A DNA stretch of 53,469 bases, taken from contig PBTE01000189.1 in assembly GCA_002726515.1 (NCBI GenBank), forward strand, positions 1-53,469, read 5' to 3'. The DNA is from Planctomycetaceae bacterium. Its GTDB lineage: Bacteria > Planctomycetota > Planctomycetia > Pirellulales > Pirellulaceae. Under the pieces are notes generated by a model. That model searched no databases. It was not told the DNA's origin and was given only the letters and a program-made list of their open reading frames with translations. This document shows, in pieces, positions 17,858 through 26,987 of this stretch; the first letter of the stretch is position 1, and each line of letters begins with the position of its first letter. The translations under genes were made by a program, and so were the position numbers.

Positions 17858-19303
17858 CTAGGGTATCTTGTCTAGCCGTGCTTTGACATCCTTGTATCCG
17901 ACATCCAATTCGAGCAACTCAGAGAGGTATTTTTTGGCATTTTCCGTATCTCTCAGCCCGGTCGCGAGCACCCCGGCCCGATACAATCCGAGTTTTTTGA
18001 CATTGAGGTGCGAATTGTCCGCCGAATCCACGGCTGCACGATAGGCCTGAATGGCCGCCGCATAATCTTTGAGATGCTGGAGACACTCGCCCAGTTCAAG
18101 TTGGGCCGCGGCTTTGCAGCGAGGATCATCAGCCGCTATCCGTAGAGATTCCACAGCCATCTCAAATTTACCGGTTCTTTTCAGTCGAGTTCCCAATTGA
18201 AACTGAAAACGAGGCTCGTCGGGATACCGTTGAACCCGCGAATCGTAAATCTCGATTTCCCTCTTCAGGACCTCGTCCCTACGATCGGCCGCCAAGCGGG
18301 TAGCCTCTTCCGAGTCCTCTGACTTGGCTCGTTGTTCCGCCGTAGCAAGTTCCTCTCGGGATCGAAGCATCTGCGCGTCTTCCAGGGCTTCACGAATTCG
18401 AATATCGCCGCCCGACGCCGGCAAACCCCGTTGCAGAGCCATTTCGGCCTCTGGAGCCTTGTTTTCAGCAAACAGCAGCCTGGCCAATTGGAGGTAGGCG
18501 TCCACATCCGTTGGATCCTCCGAAATTGCCTTTTCAATTTGCTGCCGTTTTGTCAACTGAATCTGGGTTCCAACTTCTTTTTCTCGTATTGTTTCGCCCT
18601 CCGGAAGTTTTTCCTTCTGCTTGGCCCGTTTGGCCGGCAAATCATCCGGATCTCCAAAACCGGCCTGGGCCCGCGTCTTTTCAAGCGTCAAATTCGAAAT
18701 TGCCCTGGCGGCTTCGAGATCGTTCCGTTTGTTTTCTTCGACACGATGCCAGCAGGCGATCGCCATGTCGGATTGGCCCATACGAGCCAACGACTTGGCA
18801 CAATGCCGATTGACTTCTGGATCCTTCGGATTGGCATCCAGAGCATTCTTCAGGTAACGCAGCTCAATCTCATTCAGATGAAGCTCCTGGCAGGCCTCGG
18901 CCATGGCACGCAACACACGCACGTCCCAAGGATTGGTTCGCAAAGCGTCCAGGCCGGCACGGATCACGCCAATCCAGTCTTTTTTTGAAGCTGACTTCTT
19001 CAGGTTCGCCTTCCCTCCAAAACCCCTAATCCGTGCTCCTTTTTTGTTGTTATTGTATTTCCGCCTGAGATTTTCTAGGAATGCTTCCACGTAAATCAAA
19101 TTACCGGGATCGTGCCTCACACACTCGGTGAACATTGTATTGGCGTAATCGTAATCATACTTTTCTTTTTCCATCAACTTGGAACCATGTTCAAAACATT
19201 TCTGCAGGCGCCCTCGGAGTGCGGGCTCGATAGGTGGAAGCTGAGCCATCGGTTCCTGTTGGCCCGTTTCGTGTGAGGTTTCAGATGGCTGATTTGTCGC
19301 CAT
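17858..19303 (-). CDS. TPR-repeat protein, planctomycete type
   Basis: A 481-aa soluble protein without signal peptide or membrane segment. N-terminal residues 1-25 are polar and disordered; tetratricopeptide-like helices follow (NPWDVRVLRAMAEACQEL; NPKDPEVNRHCAKSLARMGQ; DPTDVDAYLQLARLL; YPDEPRFQFQLGTRLKRTGK; AAAQLELGECLQHLKDYAAA), interrupted by a charged stretch around residues 215-260 (KRAKQKEKLPEGETIREKE). It probably acts as a protein-interaction scaffold; no enzyme motif is seen. Its partner is unknown. The gene stands alone, divergent from cobA-hemD. Confidence 0.85.
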   Translation of the reverse strand: MATNQPSETSHETGQQEPMAQLPPIEPALRGRLQKCFEHGSKLMEKEKYDYDYANTMFTECVRHDPGNLIYVEAFLENLRRKYNNNKKGARIRGFGGKANLKKSASKKDWIGVIRAGLDALRTNPWDVRVLRAMAEACQELHLNEIELRYLKNALDANPKDPEVNRHCAKSLARMGQSDMAIACWHRVEENKRNDLEAARAISNLTLEKTRAQAGFGDPDDLPAKRAKQKEKLPEGETIREKEVGTQIQLTKRQQIEKAISEDPTDVDAYLQLARLLFAENKAPEAEMALQRGLPASGGDIRIREALEDAQMLRSREELATAEQRAKSEDSEEATRLAADRRDEVLKREIEIYDSRVQRYPDEPRFQFQLGTRLKRTGKFEMAVESLRIAADDPRCKAAAQLELGECLQHLKDYAAAIQAYRAAVDSADNSHLNVKKLGLYRAGVLATGLRDTENAKKYLSELLELDVGYKDVKARLDKIP

Positions 19304-19588
19304 TGAACTATCTTGGTTGGGGGTTCAGGGTGCTTTCTATCCCGGCAAGTCCAGTGACTGGCTTAACGGATGGTGCAAAAACCAGCAACTTCCCAACCGC
19401 CAAAATAACAGGACTGCCGACCAGGGAACCACAGGCGGGTTGATACGTAATGCGTTCAATCCCATTTTTTCGGTAAACCGCTGTAATTCACTGAGCAAAT
19501 ACTTACTATTTGATCCTGTTTAAATTCTAATAAGTTACATGATCAGAAGCCACGTCGGTTGCCGCTGCAAGACAAGGCGGCAGTTTCG

Positions 19589-21109
19589 ATGAACCAAAGA
19601 CAGTCACCAACGGGAAAGGTCTTCCTGGTGGGCGCAGGTCCGGGTGACCCGGGTTTGATCACCGTACGGGGCCTTGAGTGCCTGGAACAAGCCGATCTGG
19701 TACTCTACGACTATCTCGTCAATCCGTTAATCCTGCAACACGTGAGGCGCGGAATCGAGTTGATTTGCCTGGGTCGGCACGGACGAGACCGCATTTGGAC
19801 TCAAGATGAGATCAATCGAAAGATGATCCAGGCGGCCCAAGCGGGCCAGTGCGTGGTGCGGTTGAAGGGAGGAGATCCGGCAATTTTTGCTTGCGGGGCC
19901 CAAGAGATCGGAGCCCTTCAGGAAGCTGGCATTTCTTTCGAAGTCGTTCCAGGCATCACCACTGCTCTGGCAGCCGGCAGTTATGCCGGCGTTCCCGTCA
20001 CCCATCGGGACCTTGCTTCCGCCGTGGCCTTGATCACCGCGCAGGAAGATTTCGAAAAACACGACTCGATCGATTACACCTCACTGGCAAAATTCCCAGG
20101 GACGCTGGTGATGTACATGGGCGTCACCACCGCCCCGACTTGGACATCCGCCTTGATTGAAGCTGGAAAACCAAGTGACACTCCGGCCGCTATCATCCGT
20201 CGTTGCAGCCTTCCTGATCAGCGGATCATCCGTTGCAATCTGGGTGAAGTTGCCGAACGCCTTGTCTCGCCCCAACGAATTCGACCTCCGGTAGTGGTGA
20301 TTCTAGGCGCCGTCGCCTCGCTGTCCGAAAGTTGGTCCTGGTTCGACCGAAGACCGCTATTTGGAAACCGTGTCCTCGTTACACGCCCTGCCGATCAGGC
20401 TGCCTCCCTGCAAAAAACGCTGGTTGATCTGGGAGCGGAAGTTCTTAGCCAGCCTGCCATCGAAGTGAGCGAACCTGACGACTGGTCTCCCGTCGACAGG
20501 GCCATTGAAGATCTGCCGAATTTCGACTGGCTTGTTTTTTCCAGTTGCAACGGCGTTTCGTTCTTCATGGACCGTTTGTACCATCTGGGTTTGGATGTCC
20601 GCCGCCTCGGTAATCTCCAACTTGCAGCCATTGGTCCCCGCACCGTGGAAGCTTTACGCAACTACGGCCTGCTGGCAAATGTTCAACCATCGCGATTTTG
20701 TGCCGATGATCTTGCCCAAACACTTTCCGCAGACGCTCGGGGTAAACGATTTTTGCTGGCCCGTGCCAGTCGTGGACGCGAAGTTTTAGCTCAGGAGTTG
20801 AAACAGGCAGGTGCCCAGGTCAGTCAAGTCGTTACTTATCAAAGCCGTGACATCGAAGTCGCCGACGCTGATGTTGCAGCGGCACTTGAGGCAGGAACCA
20901 TCGACTGGATCACCGTCACCAGTTCGGCCATCGCCCGTTCCCTGGTGTCGCTATTTGGCTCCGCTTTAGAAAAAGCACGGATCGCGAGCATCAGTCCGGT
21001 CACAAGTTCCACCTTGAGGGAACTGGGAATCTCGGTCGATACGGAAGCCCGGCAATACACGATGGAGGGCCTGGTAGAAGCCCTGTGCTCAACGCTGAAA
21101 GATCGGTAA
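19589..21109 (+). CDS. cobA-hemD: Fused uroporphyrinogen-III C-methyltransferase / uroporphyrinogen-III synthase
   Basis: A 506-aa bifunctional protein at the tetrapyrrole branch point. Residues about 1-250 are an S-adenosylmethionine methyltransferase that makes precorrin-2 (VGAGPGDPGLITVRG; VRLKGGDPAIFACG; VVPGITTALAAGSYAGVPVTHR). Residues about 260-506 are a HemD-type synthase (GNRVLVTRPADQAASL; DWLVFSSCNGVSFFM; ITVTSSAIARSL). The ATG at 19589 is chosen over a TTG at 19559. HemD and SUMT fusions are known in several phyla. No hemC or hemA is adjacent. The 3' end overlaps the convergent toroid-protein gene by about 21 bp. Confidence 0.94.
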   Translation: MNQRQSPTGKVFLVGAGPGDPGLITVRGLECLEQADLVLYDYLVNPLILQHVRRGIELICLGRHGRDRIWTQDEINRKMIQAAQAGQCVVRLKGGDPAIFACGAQEIGALQEAGISFEVVPGITTALAAGSYAGVPVTHRDLASAVALITAQEDFEKHDSIDYTSLAKFPGTLVMYMGVTTAPTWTSALIEAGKPSDTPAAIIRRCSLPDQRIIRCNLGEVAERLVSPQRIRPPVVVILGAVASLSESWSWFDRRPLFGNRVLVTRPADQAASLQKTLVDLGAEVLSQPAIEVSEPDDWSPVDRAIEDLPNFDWLVFSSCNGVSFFMDRLYHLGLDVRRLGNLQLAAIGPRTVEALRNYGLLANVQPSRFCADDLAQTLSADARGKRFLLARASRGREVLAQELKQAGAQVSQVVTYQSRDIEVADADVAAALEAGTIDWITVTSSAIARSLVSLFGSALEKARIASISPVTSSTLRELGISVDTEARQYTMEGLVEALCSTLKDR

Positions 21110-22138
21110 ATAGGCTTTGTCCAGTTGAAGGATGATTAAATTGATGGCACTGACATAGATAGGACCGATGTTTCCCTGCCAATCTCCTTCACGCGACTGT
21201 TCCGACACGATCCGCTTGTAAAGTTTGTCGCGAAATACCCGCCACTCGCTGCCCGCCTGACGGTAGACAACTTGAGAGTAGTACAAATGTGTATAGTGCC
21301 AATGGCCGAAGGAGCGCGCACTGTCCGCAATTTGGTAAAGGTTGCGTTTGCAATATTTCAACATCTCCGGAACGTGTTTGTTTTCGTACGCACCGGCGTT
21401 GAATAATGCGGCGAGGGCAGCCGCCGTAATCGCCGGGCGCGACGTCCCTCGATTCCGTGAACTGTAAGAAATTCCGCCGTCAGAATTCTTACAGCGATAG
21501 ATGTACTGCTTCGCCCTTTCAATCACATCCGCCGAAACCGGAATTCCGGCGTTGCGGCAACCACGTAACCCCTGGACCTGTGTGATCGTCGTGGACCCCT
21601 CATCAAAATTGCTACCATCCTTGGAACTCACATAGCCCCATCCGCCCGAAGTGGTTTGTGCCTGGCCACTAAACTGCACTGCACGTCGCAAGAGTTCTAT
21701 CAGTTCGACGCGACGCTCCAGGTCCTCCTCTTCGCCCAACACCTGGGAGAGAAACAGCATCGAGAATCCGTGCCCATAGGTGTAACGACTGTCTCGCATC
21801 GGATTGCCGATCAATCCGTTCTTGCGTGACTTGCTCGTCAAATAATCCACGGCACGGCGTATGGATTTGGCATAAGGTCCCTGCGTCGTGGTGGAACCAG
21901 AACACAACAAAGCCAAGCCGGCCAGAGCTGTCATGGCTGTGGGATAGTTGGCGGCCGTCCAATGCCCGAGGCGAGATTGCGTTTTAGCGACCCACCGTAA
22001 TCCTTTTTCAATGGCGATCTCCTCCGCCGGACTGTAGCGGGCGGCCACGGCCGACCTGCCGAGATGGCAAGTCCAACCCGTACCCGCAAACTGGGCAGCC
22101 CGTGCTAGCATCCTCCGTCGAGTGATCGGCAAGCTCAT
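21089..22138 (-). CDS. Prenyltransferase/squalene-oxidase-repeat toroid protein with twin-arginine-like signal
   Basis: The ATG at 22138 (349 aa) follows GGGAG with a suitable spacer, and yields MSLPITRRRMLARAAQFAG, a twin-arginine-type signal. The body has alpha/alpha-toroid repeats (GLRWVAKTQSRLGHW; SGGWGYVSSKDG; IYRCKNSDGGISYSSR; GDWQGNIGPIYVSAINLIIL) as in squalene-hopene cyclases and prenyltransferases. The cyclase DxDD acid motif is absent, and the protein is about half the length of a hopene cyclase. It is therefore probably not a cyclase; a binding or structural role in the periplasm is more likely (inference). I have seen similar short proteins annotated as prenyltransferase/squalene oxidase repeat in Planctomycetes. 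Confidence 0.85.
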   Translation of the reverse strand: MSLPITRRRMLARAAQFAGTGWTCHLGRSAVAARYSPAEEIAIEKGLRWVAKTQSRLGHWTAANYPTAMTALAGLALLCSGSTTTQGPYAKSIRRAVDYLTSKSRKNGLIGNPMRDSRYTYGHGFSMLFLSQVLGEEEDLERRVELIELLRRAVQFSGQAQTTSGGWGYVSSKDGSNFDEGSTTITQVQGLRGCRNAGIPVSADVIERAKQYIYRCKNSDGGISYSSRNRGTSRPAITAAALAALFNAGAYENKHVPEMLKYCKRNLYQIADSARSFGHWHYTHLYYSQVVYRQAGSEWRVFRDKLYKRIVSEQSREGDWQGNIGPIYVSAINLIILQLDKAYLPIFQR

Positions 22139-22350
22139 AGTTTTACTCCCTTTCGTCAAGGTCCTGCCATTCTCCGTATTTTTCCCAATAAAGTCCAATT
22201 CAATTGGTAGGGTCGCTGTGTTCCACGTTGCTCGCAATATCGGGACTCTCCCACGCCACTTCCAGTCATGCGGCCTGACGAACCGATTCTATAAGATGGT
22301 GGGGTAAACTCCAGCATTACCAACGAATCGAAGGGAGTCGTTAGAGGCGC

Positions 22351-23124
22351 ATGTCCAAACTATTTCACGGCGAAACACTCATCATCAGCATCTTTTTGGA
22401 CCCGGATGAAGAGGCACCCGGTCAAAAACTTCTCCGTGATGAAGTCGATCTCATCCTGACCGTCGCTAGCAAACTCCGCCAGTTAGGGCTACCGGCGACT
22501 TGGGCCATAAAAAACGTAGAGGACTGGTTCCAGCACGGTCTGTCTGACGTGATTGACGAAGTCGCCGTTCTGGTCGGCAAGAGTTGGGAAGACCGGGTTG
22601 CTGGCCGGACTCGCTTGGCTCAGGCACTCCCTGAAAGGATTCAACGCATCCGCAGCCATGGGCGGTCCGTCTCCACCCTAACGACCATGGGCAATCTGGC
22701 ACACGAAAACCTGGACCTGCTCATCAAGTATGGGATTCGCTCCCTCTGCGACCTGACAAACAACACCCAAGGCAATGCAGCACACGCAGAACAGATTCGT
22801 TGGGGTCTGTGGAAGATGCCCACCGCGAAACTCGTTCCCCGCAGGCCAAGGGTTCGCGACGTGGGAAATCACGACGCCGATGCACAGCCCTCGATTCGTA
22901 GAACAGCCAAGGAGCGCTCGATTTCCCATCTCGGGGTCGATCTCCGACAAGTTGCTGTGTCGGGATTCAGTGGTTTGGGACAAACGATGCGTTTTTTTGA
23001 GATGGCGGCCAGGCAACGTGACCGGGGAAAACTCGCCTGTCAGAGCGTCGCTGCTTTGACCGCTGATCTATTCGCGCCTCGTCAGGCAAACGGGTCGCAA
23101 TCGATTCTAAGAAAGGCCGCTTAA
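22351..23124 (+). CDS. Polysaccharide-deacetylase-like protein, uncertain
   Basis: A 257-aa cytoplasmic protein. The N-terminus FHGETLIISIFLDPDE followed by a helix and LGLPATWAIKN resembles the first two beta-strands of NodB-type carbohydrate deacetylases (strand-Asp, then a 'P-x-T-W/F' strand), and AVLVGKSWEDRVAGRTR resembles a family I recall from planctomycetes. However, the metal-binding HxxxH is not visible (GVDLRQVAVSGFSG comes in its place), so activity is doubtful. The central part ends with RSLCDLTNNTQGN and a basic stretch. Function unknown. It stands alone between divergent and convergent neighbours. Confidence 0.6.
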   Translation: MSKLFHGETLIISIFLDPDEEAPGQKLLRDEVDLILTVASKLRQLGLPATWAIKNVEDWFQHGLSDVIDEVAVLVGKSWEDRVAGRTRLAQALPERIQRIRSHGRSVSTLTTMGNLAHENLDLLIKYGIRSLCDLTNNTQGNAAHAEQIRWGLWKMPTAKLVPRRPRVRDVGNHDADAQPSIRRTAKERSISHLGVDLRQVAVSGFSGLGQTMRFFEMAARQRDRGKLACQSVAALTADLFAPRQANGSQSILRKAA

Positions 23125-23228
23125 GTTGTCCAAAATCAGTTTTTGACTGTAGCGTACAACTCTTTCTGCGACCCGGTACCTACCATTCATCTGCACTGAG
23201 ATTTGTACTGGCCAACCGGCTCCCGGGG

Positions 23229-23435
23229 TTATTGGAGTTCCCGGAAAGCGCCCCAGCTGAGGTAGGCCAGCATCCCACCGGAGATCACAAAAGTAACATC
23301 CATCAACAGGCTGGCACCCCGAAAGGGAGCAATGAAGGCAAGAAAACTGAAATACCCCCCGAGCAAATCGAGTAAACACAGTAAGAAGACAAGGGCCGCA
23401 ACGGCCATTCCAGCAATGGTCAAAAATCGGGGCAT
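23229..23435 (-). CDS. Small two-helix membrane protein
   Basis: 68 aa starting MPRFLTIAG, with hydrophobic segments at about residues 5-32 and 42-62, separated by an AFIAPFRGAS loop. No catalytic residues or known domain are visible. Nearly all of it is membrane-embedded, the composition differs from random frames, and a predicted promoter lies about 70 bp upstream. A conserved small membrane protein is likely, but there is no function. Confidence 0.6.
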   Translation of the reverse strand: MPRFLTIAGMAVAALVFLLCLLDLLGGYFSFLAFIAPFRGASLLMDVTFVISGGMLAYLSWGAFRELQ

Positions 23436-23503
23436 CTGGCTGTTTCAAATGAATTTTGGCTACGGTCCCGGGGAAAGTCCCGGAAATAAAAAGCTGGAAA
23501 TCT

Positions 23504-23531
23504 AGTATAGTTTAGGTTGGGAACTTGTCAT
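23504..23531 (-). promoter_or_regulatory. Possible sigma-70-type promoter for the small membrane protein gene
   Basis: On the minus strand ATGACA (23531-23526) and TATACT (23509-23504) are separated by 16 bp, a near-consensus pair, in an AT-rich patch. The transcript would reach the start of the 68-aa membrane protein at 23435 after about 65 nt. Prediction by inspection only. Confidence 0.35.
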
Positions 23532-23919
23532 CGACAAACCGGGGACACACGGTTTATTGACAATGTTTCTTAGTGTTGTGTAAACCGACTTGAACCTCAA
23601 GCTACTACCCTACAGGAGTTCCAATCTTTACAACAAAACCTGCCACAAGTGTCCTAAGATCAGTGGATCGACACAAGGTTGCTCTGCTTCCATCACAACC
23701 TGAATGATGAAAATTTCTAGTCAAAGGATGTTGAAACAGCGTACAACTACGAAAAACAGGAAGTGGAACAGCCAGATTTCTCCAGTTCAACAATTTTATT
23801 TTCCCAACATTTCACTTTTAATCCGATCGTGCGGGGCCCTTGTGGCCGGGACCCTGTTTTTAGATCAGGTCGAGAATCGCATGAAAACCCAACCACGGAT
23901 TTCCGGGGGCTAACCAGGG
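23532..23919. other. Intergenic region upstream of the aminotransferase gene
   Basis: The remainder of a 484-bp gap. It holds a TTGACA at about 23555 on the plus strand without a good -10 partner. No gene or RNA is supported. Confidence 0.4.
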
Positions 23920-25086
23920 ATGCATGACAATCAGCAGGGTTCCCGATCAGTCTGCCAGGACTTGCGCCGACAGATGCCGGTTGCAAAAAAATGGGCTTAC
24001 CTGGACCACGCAGCAGTGGCCCCAATCACCGCTCCCAGTCAGAAAGCTATCCAGGAGTGGTCGTTGGAAGCCACCAGAGAAGGCGTTTGTCGATGGTCCA
24101 GTTGGACACGCAAAATCGAGGACGTGCGTTGTCTGGCTGCTGAGCTGATTCAGGCAAACCAATGTGAAATCGCTCTGCTTCCGAATACCACCTCCGGAAT
24201 TGGGCTGGTTGCTGAATGCTTTCCCTGGGAGTCCGGAGATAATGTGGTTACCCTTGCCAACGAATTTCCATCCAATCTTTATCCCTGGATGAACCTTCAC
24301 AGGCGAGGTGTTGAAACACGACTCGTCTCACCCAGGGACGGGGTCGTCGACCTCAACCTGCTTGCGGAAACCTGCGATCAGCGAACTCGCATCATCTCGC
24401 TGAGCTGGGTGGGTTACGCAACGGGCTATCGCCTCGATGTCCAAGCCGTGTCGCAATTGGCGCACGACCAGGGGGCTTTGCTTTTTCTGGACGCCATCCA
24501 GGGCCTGGGAGTTTTCCCTTTGGATGTCTCCCGCTGCAAAGTTGATTTCCTCGCCGCTGACGGTCACAAGTGGATGCTGGGTCCCGAAGGAGCCGGACTC
24601 TTCTACATGCGGTCGGAACACCTTGACCTGCTTCGCCCGATGCAAGTTGGTTGGAACAGCGTCGTACGTCGCTATGACTACGATCACATCCACCTCGACC
24701 TCCGCCCGGAAGCATCACGCTACGAAGGAGGATCCATGAATATGGTAGGATTTATTGCCTTGGGCGAAAGCCTTTCGTTGCTCAAACGCCTTGGACTGTC
24801 GTCCCAAGCGTCCCCGATTGCCGACCAGGTGATCCAGGTAACAGAGGCTGCCGTGGAGCGTCTGGAGCGGGCAGGTGCCGTCTTGCTGAGCACCAGGGAC
24901 GGGAAAAACCGCTCGGGAATTGTATGCTTCCAGTTGCCAGGCCGCGAACCGGCCGCAATTCGCCGTTCCTGCATGAAAAAAAATGTTGCCCTCAGTTGTC
25001 GTGGTGGCGGTTTGCGGATCAGCCCCCATGCCTACAATAATGAAGAAGATCTGGATCGCCTGATGCTGGCTTTGCAGGAAGGCTAG
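23920..25086 (+). CDS. Class V aminotransferase (pyridoxal-phosphate enzyme)
   Basis: A 388-aa fold-type I PLP enzyme. The cofactor Lys is in ADGHKWMLGPEGAGLFY, preceded by LLFLDAIQGLGVFPLDVSRCKVDF; the N-terminal YLDHAAVAP and TTSGIGLVAECF loops bind phosphate, and RYEGGSMNMVG is the conserved C-terminal phosphate loop. The order fits the cysteine desulfurase / isopenicillin-N epimerase / kynureninase superfamily. The active-site Cys loop of IscS or SufS is not evident; a Cys occurs in ALSCRGGGLRIS near the end. The exact substrate cannot be assigned; no isc or suf genes are near. Confidence 0.9.
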   Translation: MHDNQQGSRSVCQDLRRQMPVAKKWAYLDHAAVAPITAPSQKAIQEWSLEATREGVCRWSSWTRKIEDVRCLAAELIQANQCEIALLPNTTSGIGLVAECFPWESGDNVVTLANEFPSNLYPWMNLHRRGVETRLVSPRDGVVDLNLLAETCDQRTRIISLSWVGYATGYRLDVQAVSQLAHDQGALLFLDAIQGLGVFPLDVSRCKVDFLAADGHKWMLGPEGAGLFYMRSEHLDLLRPMQVGWNSVVRRYDYDHIHLDLRPEASRYEGGSMNMVGFIALGESLSLLKRLGLSSQASPIADQVIQVTEAAVERLERAGAVLLSTRDGKNRSGIVCFQLPGREPAAIRRSCMKKNVALSCRGGGLRISPHAYNNEEDLDRLMLALQEG

Positions 25087-25212
25087 AAGCAAAGTCCGCA
25101 GATCCCGATCCGCACAACAGGAGACGGAAGAAAAAACAGGATACAGTAGTCGCCGGACCACTGTAGTGCTTCTTAAAAACTTTCGCGAAAATTCAACACC
25201 ACTCCCATCACC

Positions 25213-25716
25213 ATGACTGACTCCGATTCACATATTGCCGTTTACACGGGTTCATTTGATCCGATTACGCTGGGACACCTGAGTGTAATTGCCCGCAGCA
25301 GTCGCCTGCTTGACCGGCTTGTGGTGGGGGTTGGAGTCAACGTAGACAAACCTTCGCTGTTTTCTCCCGAGGAACGGGTGAATCTGGTGCGCACTGTCAC
25401 TCAACCATTTTCCAATGTTGAAGTCAGAACATTCTCAGGGCTGGCCGTCGACTTCGTGCAGGCTTGTGGTGCACGAGTGATGATTCGAGGCGTTCGTCCC
25501 CTGACCGATATCGCGACTGAGTTCACAATGATGATGGCAAATCGCCATCTGGACCCTGATATCGAAACCATCTTCTTGATGGCCGACGAAGAGTTCGCTC
25601 ATGTTTCGAGTTCCCTCATCAAGCAAATCGCTCCCCTGGCAAATGACGAAAAGCTGGCACGTTTCGTACCTCGCGAAATCATTCCGCAACTGAGAACAAA
25701 GCTCAAGGGCTCGTAA
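25213..25716 (+). CDS. coaD: Phosphopantetheine adenylyltransferase
   Basis: Transfers AMP to 4'-phosphopantetheine in CoA synthesis; hexameric and feedback-inhibited by CoA in studied species. The 167 aa include GSFDPITLGHLSVI with the T/HxGH nucleotidyl-transfer motif (TLGH), MIRGVRPLTDIATEF, and VSSSLIKQIA, the family ISSTxxR/K end motif. Length and motifs are normal. It lies 126 bp after the aminotransferase and is convergent with mcsB. Confidence 0.97.
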   Translation: MTDSDSHIAVYTGSFDPITLGHLSVIARSSRLLDRLVVGVGVNVDKPSLFSPEERVNLVRTVTQPFSNVEVRTFSGLAVDFVQACGARVMIRGVRPLTDIATEFTMMMANRHLDPDIETIFLMADEEFAHVSSSLIKQIAPLANDEKLARFVPREIIPQLRTKLKGS

Positions 25717-25790
25717 GTCGCGGCACAAGGCACAAGAGTCGCTTCACACCCGATTTGAACGCAACCAGCATGCTGCATCATGCACGAGCC

Positions 25791-25820
25791 AACCGGTTCC
25801 GCCCTGCCGGTTCAGTTTTG
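25791..25820 (+). terminator. Possible weak terminator between coaD and mcsB
   Basis: AACCGG (25791-25796) can pair with CCGGTT (25807-25812) around a 10-nt loop, followed by CAGTTTTG. The stem is short and the T-run imperfect, and it touches the mcsB stop. It could serve coaD, but confidence is low. Confidence 0.3.
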
Positions 25821-26894
25821 TTCGGCGGCATCCTCGCCACCAGATGTGCGTAAATAACGGCGCAGATAAGACGCGCGTTCAACATTGCGATCAGCCGTAT
25901 CCAACTCCTCGCCACGCAGTTTCTGCAGATGTGCCGGTTGGGTGTGGATGAATAATTTGTTGACATCGGGAATTTGCAAGTTGTCGATCAGCCCCAGATT
26001 CACTCCCATCCTGACACTGGAAAGCAGGTGCATCGTTTCTTCACTGCTGATGGTCTTCGCAGAACTCAGAATCCCATACGCCCGGCTGACCCGATCATGC
26101 AAATCTTTCTGGCTTTCTCGCATCAGAAATTCCCGTGCCCGGCGTTCGTAATCAATCAGCACGGGAACCACATCGCTTACCTGGTTGATAAGATCCAATT
26201 CACTGCGGCCCAGCGTGATTTGATTGCTGATTTGATAGAAGTCGCCCATCGCCTGCGAACCCTCGCCATACAAACCACGTACAGCCAAACTGATCTTGTG
26301 GAGACTGCGAAAAACTTTTTTGATTTGTCGTGTGATAACCAGCGCAGGAAGATGCAACATGACGCTCACACGCATCCCGGTACCCACGTTCGTCGGACAG
26401 GCGGTAAGATAGCCCAGTTTTTCGTGGAAGGCATAGGTGACATGTTTTTCCACGGCGTCATCAATGTCACTGACCGTGTTCCAGGCGGCTTTCAGATCCA
26501 AACCACTGTTCATCACCTGAATCCGCAAATGATCCTCCTCATTGATCATCAGGCTGTAAGTCTCTCGTGAACCGATCGCCACACCCCGAGCCCCCTGGCT
26601 TTCCGCGTGCTCCCGACTGATGAGTTGGCGTTCAACCAGGAATTGACGGTCCACAAATTCTAATTCGCTGACATTCAAGTACAGAACGCTTTTTTTCAGA
26701 TGCTCATCAGCCAGAGCCCGCTCGCAGATGGTTTGTTCAATCGCTAAGCGGTCATGGTCGGTTGCGGTCCGGATAAAGGGAAAGTCCGCCAGATTCCGCG
26801 CCAAGCGAATGCGGCTGCTAATCACGATGTCAGATTCCGGGCCAGAACCTCGCAACCATTCGCCACTCGAACCAGTTAGATCTTCAAGTTCCAC
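25812..26894 (-). CDS. mcsB: Protein-arginine kinase McsB
   Basis: A phosphagen-kinase-fold enzyme that phosphorylates arginine residues in proteins, marking them for ClpC-type proteolysis in Firmicutes. The 360 aa begin at a GTG and contain SSRIRLARN, the substrate/nucleotide loop CPTNVGTGMRVSVMLHLP with the active Cys, and YGEGSQAMGDFYQISN, as in the family. Near the C-terminus RNVERA resembles the phospho-Arg-binding motif RDxxRA, with Asp changed to Asn. It lies downstream of mcsA with a 93-bp gap on the same strand. No clpC or ctsR is in the window. Presence of McsB in Planctomycetes is known; its targets there are not. Confidence 0.95.
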   Translation of the reverse strand: MELEDLTGSSGEWLRGSGPESDIVISSRIRLARNLADFPFIRTATDHDRLAIEQTICERALADEHLKKSVLYLNVSELEFVDRQFLVERQLISREHAESQGARGVAIGSRETYSLMINEEDHLRIQVMNSGLDLKAAWNTVSDIDDAVEKHVTYAFHEKLGYLTACPTNVGTGMRVSVMLHLPALVITRQIKKVFRSLHKISLAVRGLYGEGSQAMGDFYQISNQITLGRSELDLINQVSDVVPVLIDYERRAREFLMRESQKDLHDRVSRAYGILSSAKTISSEETMHLLSSVRMGVNLGLIDNLQIPDVNKLFIHTQPAHLQKLRGEELDTADRNVERASYLRRYLRTSGGEDAAEQN

Positions 26895-26987
26895 AATGAG
26901 TTCTCGTTAAGGCAGTCTACTTTGTTTGAAAAACACAAATGAAAGGGACCATCCAAGCAATGTACCCGGGCCGCCAGTTGGTTTGCT

